NCBI RefSeq assembly: GCF_900141715.1
Contig: NZ_FQYK01000007.1
Coordinates: 81,787 to 145,786 of the forward strand
Length of the DNA stretch: 64,000 bases
Direction: 5' to 3'
Source of the DNA: Algibacter luteus
GTDB taxonomy: Bacteria; Bacteroidota; Bacteroidia; Flavobacteriales; Flavobacteriaceae
A program made the translations under genes and the position numbers. Each line of letters begins with the position of its first letter. Position 1 is the first letter of the stretch. Below, piece by piece: positions 33,883 to 40,841 of the stretch. The notes beneath the pieces were generated by a model. It was given only the letters and a program-made list of their open reading frames with translations, was not told where the DNA came from and made no database searches.

Positions 33883-33919
33883 AAAGCGCATCAATAGTTT
33901 TGAACTATTGATGCGCTTT
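33883..33919. terminator. Long perfect hairpin after the CDGSH gene
   Basis: AAAGCGCATCAATAGTT, a 3-nt loop, and its exact complement AACTATTGATGCGCTTT: a 17-bp uninterrupted stem. It lies between convergent genes (stops at 33859 and 34015) and is followed by AATATAT rather than a T-run, so it is probably a terminator in both directions but not classical. The rest of the gap is AT-rich with nothing recognised. Confidence 0.6.
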
Positions 33920-34014
33920 AATATATATAGACGCATAACGCGGAAAATAAATTGTATACTTTATATACGCAATATATTACGCTTTTGGATCTCTTTATTT
34001 GTAAAAAGTTAGAG

Positions 34015-34674
34015 TTATTCTAAAACAACCCGAATATTTTCAAGCTTTAAATTCCAATCATCATCACCTTTTTTATGGTCTTCAGCGAGTTTTAGGCCAT
34101 TAAAATCTTGATACTTCTCAAATGTATTGGCTAATGAAGGTTCTGCCTGATTCCCTTTTCTAAATACCCATTCTTTGATTACATAGTTGTCATCAAAATA
34201 AATATCATAAGCATCGCCAGGTGTATATCCACCTTCGTTTGGATAGGTAAGCGTGATTTTTTGCATCAATGTTTTGTGCACTGGCGACTCTGCTTTTACA
34301 GGTTCTGAAATTTGAGCGCTTGTATCCCAAACCAACTGAAACGGGATAAGCAACCAGAATTTATCGTTTATAAAGGCTTTATCAACATTCATAGCAATAC
34401 TATCCATTGCTTTTCTGTTAAAACTAACGGTGTCTTTAGCAGTGATTAGAGTTACTTCGTTTGTTTTTGGTTGCCATATCCAACTTCGTTTTTCGGCAAA
34501 AGTAAATGCAATTTCAGATACATGTTGCCAATGTTCAAAACCATGGGCGTTAGCGATTTTTTGCGCTGCAGTTGGTTCTTTATCGATAGGATTTAGGTCT
34601 TTTTTAGTTGATTGATTCTGTTTGCAGCTAAAAGAAATTGCTAGAACTAAGATGAGGTAAATAAACTTTTTCAT
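34015..34674 (-). CDS. Lipoprotein of the DUF6503-like group
   Basis: 219 residues starting with a lipoprotein signal (MKKFIYLILVLAISFSCKQ, Cys at 17). The mature part has ANAHGFEHWQHVSEIAFTF, WIWQPKTNEVTLI, LIPFQLVWD, GDAYDIYFDDNYVIKEWVFRKG, a pattern of a Bacteroidota beta-rich lipoprotein family (DUF6503 by memory). It is probably attached to the inner or outer membrane. The function is unknown; it stands alone, divergent from the methyltransferase at 34751. Confidence 0.78.
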   Translation of the reverse strand: MKKFIYLILVLAISFSCKQNQSTKKDLNPIDKEPTAAQKIANAHGFEHWQHVSEIAFTFAEKRSWIWQPKTNEVTLITAKDTVSFNRKAMDSIAMNVDKAFINDKFWLLIPFQLVWDTSAQISEPVKAESPVHKTLMQKITLTYPNEGGYTPGDAYDIYFDDNYVIKEWVFRKGNQAEPSLANTFEKYQDFNGLKLAEDHKKGDDDWNLKLENIRVVLE

Positions 34675-34750
34675 GTGTTTGTTGGAATGTTTAAAGCAGT
34701 ATTATGCCGATATTTCCTAATTTAGGTTTTTGTAAAGATATAATTTGATA

Positions 34751-35551
34751 ATGGAATCTCACGATAAATATTTTGAAACCAACAAGCAAACTTGGAATGC
34801 TAAAGTAAAAGTGCATGCCAAAAGCAATATGTACAATTTGGAAGCTTTTAAACAAGGGCAATCGTCTTTAATGTCTTATGAATTACAGGCTTTGGGCGAT
34901 GTAAAAAATAAGTCGTTATTGCATTTACAATGTCATTTTGGGCAAGATACCTTAAGTTGGAGCAGGATGGGGGCAAGGTGCACTGGCGTTGATTTAAGCG
35001 ATGAAGGCATAAAATTAGCACAAACCTTAAATGCGGAACTTAACCTAGACGCAAATTTTGTGTGTTGTAATGTATTAGATACTTCAAAATATATTAAAGA
35101 TACGTTTGATATAGTTTTTACCAGCTACGGTGTAATTGGTTGGTTACCCGATTTAAAACCTTGGGGTAAAATGATTGCAGATCGTTTGAAGCAAGGTGGT
35201 ACTTTTTTTATGGCCGAATTTCACCCGATAGTTTGGATGTTTGATTATTTAGGAGATAAGCCTGTTATGAAATATGGTTACATGCAAGACGAGGTGATAT
35301 ATGAAGAATATGAAGGGACTTATGCTAATCAAGATTCAAAAGTGGTGAGTAAAGAGTACGGTTGGAATCATGGGTTAAGTGAAGTTATAAACGCCTTAAC
35401 TGAAGCTGGATTGCACATTGAATATTTAAAAGAACATGATGAAAGTCCTTATGATGTTTTGCCAAATTTGATTAAAACGGATTCAGGAATGTTTGTAACT
35501 GAAGATAAGTTGTATCCTTTAATATTTACTTTGAAAGCTACTAAATTTTAG
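34751..35551 (+). CDS. Class I SAM-dependent methyltransferase
   Basis: 266 residues from the ATG at 34751 (an in-frame TTG two codons earlier is less likely). Motifs: SLLHLQCHFGQDTLSWSRMGARCTGVDLSDEGI (motif I with HLQCHFG variant) and DIVFTSYGVIGWLPDLKPWGKMIADRLKQGGTFF. This is the HLQC-type methyltransferase subgroup widespread in Bacteroidota, substrate unknown. It is the last gene before the inverted-end module; its stop is 10 bp from the module's left border, so the module may have landed just behind it. Confidence 0.87.
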   Translation: MESHDKYFETNKQTWNAKVKVHAKSNMYNLEAFKQGQSSLMSYELQALGDVKNKSLLHLQCHFGQDTLSWSRMGARCTGVDLSDEGIKLAQTLNAELNLDANFVCCNVLDTSKYIKDTFDIVFTSYGVIGWLPDLKPWGKMIADRLKQGGTFFMAEFHPIVWMFDYLGDKPVMKYGYMQDEVIYEEYEGTYANQDSKVVSKEYGWNHGLSEVINALTEAGLHIEYLKEHDESPYDVLPNLIKTDSGMFVTEDKLYPLIFTLKATKF

Positions 35552-35561
35552 ATTTTAGTAG

Positions 35562-35699
35562 TTCGTTTAACGGTCTCGTATAACCATCAGTTACGGTTTT
35601 TAAGTTACTATTTTTCGGTTAAGCACTGACGCTCGCAATTCCGAGTGGATTCAGACATAGTCGAATCCGCCGTAATTGCGGTTATACATTGTTGGCAGC
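35562..35699. repeat. Left structured end of a cassette-like module
   Basis: Begins TTCGTTTAACG and ends GTTGGCAGC. GTATAACC...TTACGG (about 35578-35596) pairs with CCGTAA...GGTTATAC (about 35670-35687), and inside are further stems GGATTC/GAATCC and CTCG/CGAG. The same outer word (TTCGTTTAACG) and inner word (GTTGGCAGC) recur, inverted, at 36917-36974. The stretch 35700-35798 between this element and the KOW gene is AT-rich with nothing recognised. Confidence 0.6.
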
Positions 35700-35798
35700 T
35701 GGCTTTTTTTATACGGTAAATTCAATTTATTCCATTATTTTCTTTTTATTAAATAAGTCGGTCGAATTATTTTCAACTTTTGATGTTTAAATCCCTGC

Positions 35799-35987
35799 TT
35801 ATTCCTGTATTTCAACATTACGGGCGAGTGTTTTAAATCTTACTCCGTTTTCTTGAACAACCGTAATTGTCACATTACCACCTTTACTTTTGTTTATGTC
35901 TCTCACAACTCCTTTTTTTCCTTTGTGAGTTCCTCTCACTACGTGGCATTTAGCTCCATCTTTTATTTTTCCTGAATTATCCTCCAT
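35799..35987 (-). CDS. Small KOW-motif protein
   Basis: 62 residues starting MEDNSGKIKDGAKCHVVRG. The body is a single KOW-type beta-barrel motif (GAKCHVVRGTHKGKKGVVRDINKSKGG), as in ribosomal protein L24/L26 and NusG C-terminal domains, which bind RNA or ribosomal/transcription proteins. It is free-standing and much shorter than NusG. The ATG at 35987 overlaps the stop of the upstream PD40 gene by one base (TAATG), so the two are coupled; the earlier in-frame TTG was rejected. Both genes lie within an inverted-end module. Confidence 0.75.
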   Translation of the reverse strand: MEDNSGKIKDGAKCHVVRGTHKGKKGVVRDINKSKGGNVTITVVQENGVRFKTLARNVEIQE

Positions 35988-36901
35988 TATTTTTTCCAAA
36001 TCGGACTTTCATTCCGACCATCTGTATTCGTTAATTGAATTCGTTCTTTAGTTTCGATATTTATTTTCCAAATGTTATAATTCCCTTTGCTACCAGCTGC
36101 ATAAACAAGCCATTTTCCATCTTTTGACCAATCAGGTGAATAACACTCAATTGAATCAGTCGTTAGATTGTATAAGTTTGTGCCATCACCGTCCATTATA
36201 TACAAATCCCAATTGTCATTCTCATTACTACCATAAAAAGCAATTTGTTTACCATTAGGCGAGAATTTAGCGCCAGAATCGTATCCAGCTTTATTCGTAA
36301 GTCTTGTTAGGTTACTGCCATTTGAATTTATTCTGAATATTTCTCCATTGGCTGCGTGAGATGTGTCTGAAGAATCTCGTAATTGTCTTGTAAAAATTAT
36401 TTCTTTTCCGGATGGCGACCAGTTTGGACTTTCTTCGTAGGATTTATTTTGTGTTAATTGTTTAATATTCGAACCGTCTTTATTCATTAGATAGATGTTT
36501 TTGGAAAGGGAATCTCTATCACTCATAAATACAACCGTAGTTCCATCAGGCGAAAGCTCTGGAAGAACATCAGAAGATGGATGATTTGTAAGTCGCCTTA
36601 ATTCAGTTCCGTCAGATTTGAGAGAATATATTTCTGCATTCCCATCTCTTTTAGAATAGAAATAAAGACTTTTTCCGTCATAGGACCAAGAAGGATTGAA
36701 GTCAAGAGAATCGTTTTTTGTCATGTTACGTAAATTCTTTCCATTTATATCCATTACATAAATTTCAGAATTGCCGTCTCTATTAGTTACAAATGCAATT
36801 TCTTGTTCGGATGATTGTTCCTCATTACTTGGCTTTTCTTTTTTAGTTTCATTACAAGAGCTGAAAATTAAAAGAAAAATTAAAAATTTAATTGTATCCA
36901 T
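35987..36901 (-). CDS. PD40/TolB-like beta-propeller lipoprotein
   Basis: 304 residues from ATG 36901, which opens a lipoprotein signal (MDTIKFLIFLLIFSSCNE). Six or so PD40 blades follow, each of the form (E/N)IAFVTNRDGNSEIYVMDING-(K)NL-R-MT (for example SPDGTTVVFMSDRDS, SPSGKEIIFTRQ, SPNGKQIAFYGSNEND, SKDGKWLVYAAGSKG). TolB-type propellers bind protein partners or polysaccharides, but TolB itself has an additional N-terminal domain that is missing here. Coupled to the KOW gene. The start codon lies 15 bp from the inner border of the right module end, i.e. very little leader. Confidence 0.82.
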   Translation of the reverse strand: MDTIKFLIFLLIFSSCNETKKEKPSNEEQSSEQEIAFVTNRDGNSEIYVMDINGKNLRNMTKNDSLDFNPSWSYDGKSLYFYSKRDGNAEIYSLKSDGTELRRLTNHPSSDVLPELSPDGTTVVFMSDRDSLSKNIYLMNKDGSNIKQLTQNKSYEESPNWSPSGKEIIFTRQLRDSSDTSHAANGEIFRINSNGSNLTRLTNKAGYDSGAKFSPNGKQIAFYGSNENDNWDLYIMDGDGTNLYNLTTDSIECYSPDWSKDGKWLVYAAGSKGNYNIWKINIETKERIQLTNTDGRNESPIWKK

Positions 36902-36916
36902 AAGTTTGTTTTGCTT

Positions 36917-36974
36917 GCTGCCAACTAAGGCGGATATCAAACGTTTAAATGTTTTATATCCGACGTTAAACGAA
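36917..36974. repeat. Right structured end of the cassette-like module
   Basis: Starts GCTGCCAAC, contains the perfect stem CGGATAT ... ATATCCG around an AT-rich loop with AAACGTTT, and ends CGTTAAACGAA. It is the inverse of the outer and inner words of the left end (35562-35699). The remaining bases up to 37019 show nothing recognised. Confidence 0.6.
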
Positions 36975-37019
36975 GTTAGCCAATTTTTCTGACAAAGTCA
37001 AGCCTTTAACCAAGAGTTC

Positions 37020-37679
37020 TTAGTGACTCTCTTTTAGGAATTGTTTTGGAAAATTAGCCTTAAAACGATTTAACCTTGGAATAGAAACATTTTGGATATA
37101 GGGATGATTTGGATTTCGTTTTTCGTAATCTTGATGATAATCTTCGGCAACCCAGAATTTTTGAAAAGGATAGACTTCGGCTGCAATTGTAGCATTAATT
37201 TTTTTAGCCAAAGCAGCTTTTTTTTCTAAAATGATTTGTTTTTGGGCCTCGTTTTGGTAAAATAGTATTGAACGGTATTGCGATCCGCGGTCGTTACCTT
37301 GTCCGTTTACTTGAGTGACGTTTTGTGATGCAAAATACACATCTACTAGCGTTTCAAAACTCACAACATTAGGGTCGTAAATAATTTCTACCGCTTCGGC
37401 GTGTCCTGTTCTGCCTGTGTTACTGGCTTCGTAAGTTGGGTTTTTGGTATATCCGCCAGAATACCCTGAAATAGATTCTTCAACACCAATTACACTTTCA
37501 TAAATGGCCTCTACACACCAAAAGCATCCGCTTGCGAAATAGGCTTTGGCTTTTCCGTTTTCAATGGGAACTTCAATAGGAATTGCGTTTATAACGGCTT
37601 CTTGTTCTTTTTTTGATTGTGCGGTATTTTGGCAACTAAACAAAAGGGCAAGTGCTAATACAGGTAGAATTCGATTCAT
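37020..37679 (-). CDS. msrA: Peptide-methionine (S)-S-oxide reductase, exported
   Basis: Reduces the S-epimer of methionine sulfoxide in proteins. 219 residues, including a lipoprotein signal (MNRILPVLALALLFSCQN) so it would work in the envelope. The catalytic motif is YFASGCFWCVEAIYESVIGV; other MsrA landmarks are GYSGGYTKNPTYE, HAEAVEIIYDP, and FWVAEDYHQDY. The C-terminal region (residues ~190-219) has no obvious resolving cysteines, suggesting a 1-Cys or externally recycled form. Monocistronic. Confidence 0.94.
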   Translation of the reverse strand: MNRILPVLALALLFSCQNTAQSKKEQEAVINAIPIEVPIENGKAKAYFASGCFWCVEAIYESVIGVEESISGYSGGYTKNPTYEASNTGRTGHAEAVEIIYDPNVVSFETLVDVYFASQNVTQVNGQGNDRGSQYRSILFYQNEAQKQIILEKKAALAKKINATIAAEVYPFQKFWVAEDYHQDYEKRNPNHPYIQNVSIPRLNRFKANFPKQFLKESH

Positions 37680-37799
37680 AGCTTTTAATTTTTCTTTTGT
37701 TAGACGTATAAAAGTACGAAACCTTATCTGGTTTGTGTTAATGTTGTTTTAAAATTGTTTTGTGTTGGTGTGTGCAAGCCGTAATCTAAGGCACGTTGT

Positions 37800-37853
37800 T
37801 GGCAAGCAAGTCCGACCCTTGTGGTAACCTGCCTGCCGGCAGGCAGGCGCCCA
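37800..37853 (-). repeat. Dispersed GC-richer repeat, copy C, split by a 20-bp palindrome
   Basis: On the minus strand: GGGCG, then CCTGCCTGCCGGCAGGCAGG (a perfect 20-bp palindrome, 37828-37847), then TTACCACAAGGGTCGGAC. Without the palindrome it would read GGGCG-TTACCACAAGGGTC, exactly as in copy B. Noncoding; short ORFs across it are spurious. Confidence 0.7.
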
Positions 37854-37866
37854 AAATATAAGGCAT

Positions 37867-37897
37867 AAAAAAAGCCTCCAGTTTTCTGAAGGCTTTG
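37867..37897 (-). terminator. Terminator after the coiled-coil/zinc-ribbon gene
   Basis: On the minus strand AAAGCCTTCAG-AAAA-CTGGAGGCTTTTTTT: a good stem with one mismatch and a T-run, 21 bp after the stop at 37918. Confidence 0.8.
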
Positions 37898-37917
37898 TTA
37901 TTCCATTTAAAAATGGA

Positions 37918-38697
37918 TTATAGTTTTGCAAACAATTTTTGCATTTTTTCTTTTTGCTCTTCGGCTAAAGCCGCATCAACTAAAATACGTCCACTATGCT
38001 CGTCGGTAATTACTTTTTTGCGTGACGCAATTTCTACTTGAACTTGTGGTGGAATAGTAAAGAAAGAACCCCCAGAAGCACCTCTTTCTATTGGTACGAC
38101 TGCTAATCCATTTTTTACATTGGTTCTAATTCTGGTGTAAGCTGCTACTAAACGCTCGTCGATTTGTTTTTTGTACTCTTCAGACTTGCTTATTAAAGCT
38201 TGTTCTTCTTTTTCAGTTTCAGCTAAAATAGCATCCAACTCACCTTTTTTATGTTTTAAGTGATTTTCGCGCTCTTTTAAACGCTCTTTAGTTTCAGCTA
38301 TCACTTCTTTTTTCTGCTCTATTTGAACTTTAAATTCTTTAATGTGCTTTTCGGCTAACTCAATTTCTAATTCTTGAAATTCAATTTCTTTAGTTAACGA
38401 GTTGTATTCTCTGTTATTTCTAACATTTTTTTGTTGCTCACTGTACTTTTTCATTAAAGCTTTAGACTCTTCAATTAAATTTTTCTTTCCAGCAATATCG
38501 TTATCAATAACCTCTAAATTAGATACAAGTTTTTCCAATCTGATGTTTAATCCAGCAACTTCATCTTCTAAATCACGAACTTCTAATGGAAGTTCTCCAC
38601 GAACATTTCTAATTTCATCTATACGAGAATCGATGAGTTGTAAATCGTATAAAGCTCTTAAACGCTCTTCAACAGTAACTTCTTTCTTTTTAGCCAT
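37918..38697 (-). CDS. C4-type zinc-ribbon family coiled-coil protein without its cysteines
   Basis: 259 residues. A long coiled coil (about 10-185) in the manner of the CT398/zf-RING_7 family, followed by the C-terminal segment where the family has a four-cysteine zinc ribbon (CGGCF ... IPPQ ... VCEHCGRILVD). Here the corresponding residues are SGGS and DEHS, so all four zinc ligands are gone although the surrounding sequence (IPPQVQVEIASRKKVI, GRILVD) is kept. The role of the family is unsettled. It is 3 bp downstream of the Nif3-like gene, forming an operon, an arrangement seen widely in bacteria. Confidence 0.85.
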   Translation of the reverse strand: MAKKKEVTVEERLRALYDLQLIDSRIDEIRNVRGELPLEVRDLEDEVAGLNIRLEKLVSNLEVIDNDIAGKKNLIEESKALMKKYSEQQKNVRNNREYNSLTKEIEFQELEIELAEKHIKEFKVQIEQKKEVIAETKERLKERENHLKHKKGELDAILAETEKEEQALISKSEEYKKQIDERLVAAYTRIRTNVKNGLAVVPIERGASGGSFFTIPPQVQVEIASRKKVITDEHSGRILVDAALAEEQKEKMQKLFAKL

Positions 38698-38700
38698 ACT

Positions 38701-39795
38701 TTAAAAATACTTAACGGGATTTGTATTTGTCTTTGATAAAATGATTGCAAAATTAGTAATTTTTTTTGTAAGATATGCTACTAAAAGATTTTTTGTGAAT
38801 TGTTCACTTTCATAATGCCCAATATCGGCTAAAAGGATGTTGTTTTCAGCGGTAAAAAAGTCGTGATATTTTAAATCGGCTGTCACAAAAGCATCAGCAT
38901 CATTAGCTTTAGCGGCATTTATGGCAAAACTTCCTGAACCGCCCAAAACGGCAACTTTTTTTATTTTTTTATTTAAAAATATGGTGTGCCTAATGCAACC
39001 GGTGTTCATTTTTGTTTTTAAGTGGTTTAGAAAACTGGCTTCGTCCATAGATTTTTCAAATTCTCCAATCATGCCCATGCCAATATTTTGATTTTTGTTT
39101 TCAATCGTGGTGACCTCATAAGCTACTTCTTCGTAAGAATGGGTTTTAAAAAGCGTTGACAGAATTTGTGATTCTAAATGTTTGGCATAAGTAACGGTTA
39201 TTTTAGTTTCGTTTTCCGTATGCGTTTCGCCTTTTATCCCAAGAGTAGGATTGGAGTTTTCGTTGCCTTTATAAGTGCCGTAGCCTTCAACATTAAAACT
39301 ACAATCTGAATAGTTGCCAATATGACCTGCGCCTTCTTTAAATAAAGCTGTTCTTAGTTGTTCTGCTTCTTTTTTTGGAACATAAGTGGTTAGCTTTTTT
39401 ATAGTTTCGCTTTGTGGAATTAAAATGCGTTTGTTAATTAATCCTAATTGATTACAAATCATATCGTTTACACCTTGCAGCGCATTATCAAGTGCTGTAT
39501 GGATGCTGAAAATAGCAATATCATGTTTTATGGCTTTGATTATAACACGCTCTACATAATTTTTACCGGTAAGCTTTTTCAAACCTTTAAAAATAATAGG
39601 GTGGAAGCTCACAATAAGATTACAGTTTTCTTGAATGGCTTCCTCTACAACCGTTTCAAGCGTATCAAGTGTAACTAAAATTCCTGTAACTTTTTGTGTT
39701 TTATCACCTACTAAAAGCCCCACATTATCAAAATCTTCAGCGTAAGCTAACGGCGCAAGGTCTTCTAAATGATTTATAACGTCTTGTACAATCAT
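38701..39795 (-). CDS. Nif3-like dinuclear metal centre hexameric protein
   Basis: 364 residues, the longer Nif3 form with the inserted PII-like middle domain (about 125-235). Metal-binding landmarks are the N-terminal FDNVGLLVGD and SFHPIIFKGLKKL, the FSIHTALDNALQGVNDM segment, and near the C-terminus LADIGHYESEQFTK. Proteins of this family (YbgI, YqfO) form toroidal hexamers with two metals per subunit; GTP cyclohydrolase-like activity has been suggested but the role is not settled. Operon with the zinc-ribbon family gene 3 bp downstream. Confidence 0.92.
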   Translation of the reverse strand: MIVQDVINHLEDLAPLAYAEDFDNVGLLVGDKTQKVTGILVTLDTLETVVEEAIQENCNLIVSFHPIIFKGLKKLTGKNYVERVIIKAIKHDIAIFSIHTALDNALQGVNDMICNQLGLINKRILIPQSETIKKLTTYVPKKEAEQLRTALFKEGAGHIGNYSDCSFNVEGYGTYKGNENSNPTLGIKGETHTENETKITVTYAKHLESQILSTLFKTHSYEEVAYEVTTIENKNQNIGMGMIGEFEKSMDEASFLNHLKTKMNTGCIRHTIFLNKKIKKVAVLGGSGSFAINAAKANDADAFVTADLKYHDFFTAENNILLADIGHYESEQFTKNLLVAYLTKKITNFAIILSKTNTNPVKYF

Positions 39796-39842
39796 ATTTA
39801 TTTGTGTTTAAATTCAAAGATAAAATAATTACATTCGCTTAA

Positions 39843-40841
39843 ATGAAGTTAATAAGAAAAATATTATTCCCAATAGTTCCAATTTATTATTTGGTAACTT
39901 GGTTAAGAAATAAGTTGTACGATTTAGGTATTAAGAAATCGACAACTTATGATTTACCAGTGATTTGTGTTGGTAATTTAAGCGTTGGTGGTACAGGCAA
40001 AACACCTATGATTGAATATTTAATTAACTTATTAAAAGCCGATTATAAAGTAGCAACGCTGAATAGAGGTTATAAACGAAAAACGAAAGGTTTCCAGTTG
40101 GCTAATGAAAATTCAACTGCTGAAACTATTGGAGATGAACCGTTTCAATTTTACACAAAATTTAAAAAAGAAGTTTCTGTAGCTGTTGATTCTAATAGGC
40201 GAAACGGAATTGAGAATTTAAAAAAAGTCAATCCTGATGTTATTTTATTAGACGACGCGTTTCAACATAGAAAAGTAAAAGCGGGATTTAATATTTTATT
40301 AACCACTTTTGATAATCCATATTTTGAAGATATTTTGCTGCCTACAGGCGATTTAAGAGAGCCAAGAAGTAGTGCAAAACGAGCCGATATTATAGTGGTA
40401 ACTAAATGTCCTGAAGCTATTAATGAAAAAGAAAAAGCGAATTTTATAAAGCGAATAAATCCTAATAGGCATCAACATGTTCTTTTTAGTACGGTTGTGT
40501 ATGCTGATACTTTGTTTTCTACTAAAAGCACAATGCAACTTAATAAGATAGCCTCTTTTACATTGGTTACAGGCATTGCTAATGCGCAACCATTAGTTGA
40601 CTTTTTACATTCTAAACAATTAAGTTTTGAACATTTAAATTTTAAAGATCATCATGATTTTTCTGCTGAAGATATTGCTGCTTTAGAAAAAAAGGAGCTC
40701 ATTATTACAACTGAAAAGGATTTTGTGAGATTGAATCCATATAACGTATTAAAAGATAAACTTTATTATCTACCAATTTCGGTTAATATAAACAGTGCAA
40801 CTGCACTCAATAAACTTGTTAAAGATTTTGTTAAGCGCTAG
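39843..40841 (+). CDS. lpxK: Tetraacyldisaccharide 4'-kinase
   Basis: Phosphorylates the lipid A disaccharide at 4' at the inner membrane, the sixth step of lipid A synthesis. 332 residues, beginning with a membrane-associated helix, then the P-loop VGNLSVGGTGKTPM (Walker A, GGTGKT), SRGYKRKTKG-type motif (LNRGYKRKTKGF), IGDEPFQF, and VILLDDAFQHRKV with the catalytic Asp. Divergent from the Nif3-like gene. Its stop region overlaps the convergent kinase gene by 11 bp around a palindromic AGCGCT. Confidence 0.95.
   Translation: MKLIRKILFPIVPIYYLVTWLRNKLYDLGIKKSTTYDLPVICVGNLSVGGTGKTPMIEYLINLLKADYKVATLNRGYKRKTKGFQLANENSTAETIGDEPFQFYTKFKKEVSVAVDSNRRNGIENLKKVNPDVILLDDAFQHRKVKAGFNILLTTFDNPYFEDILLPTGDLREPRSSAKRADIIVVTKCPEAINEKEKANFIKRINPNRHQHVLFSTVVYADTLFSTKSTMQLNKIASFTLVTGIANAQPLVDFLHSKQLSFEHLNFKDHHDFSAEDIAALEKKELIITTEKDFVRLNPYNVLKDKLYYLPISVNINSATALNKLVKDFVKR

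Noticed and set aside
35562..35699. Calling the module ends integron attC sites
   Set aside because: Single words fit RYYYAAC/GTTRRRY, but the paired R and L boxes of a proper attC are not in place, the two ends are inverted rather than direct, and no integrase is in the window. Kept only as a resemblance.
37749..37931. Short minus-strand ORF crossing repeat copy C and the terminator
   Set aside because: It runs through a palindromic repeat and a terminator hairpin, has no protein-like features and no plausible start.
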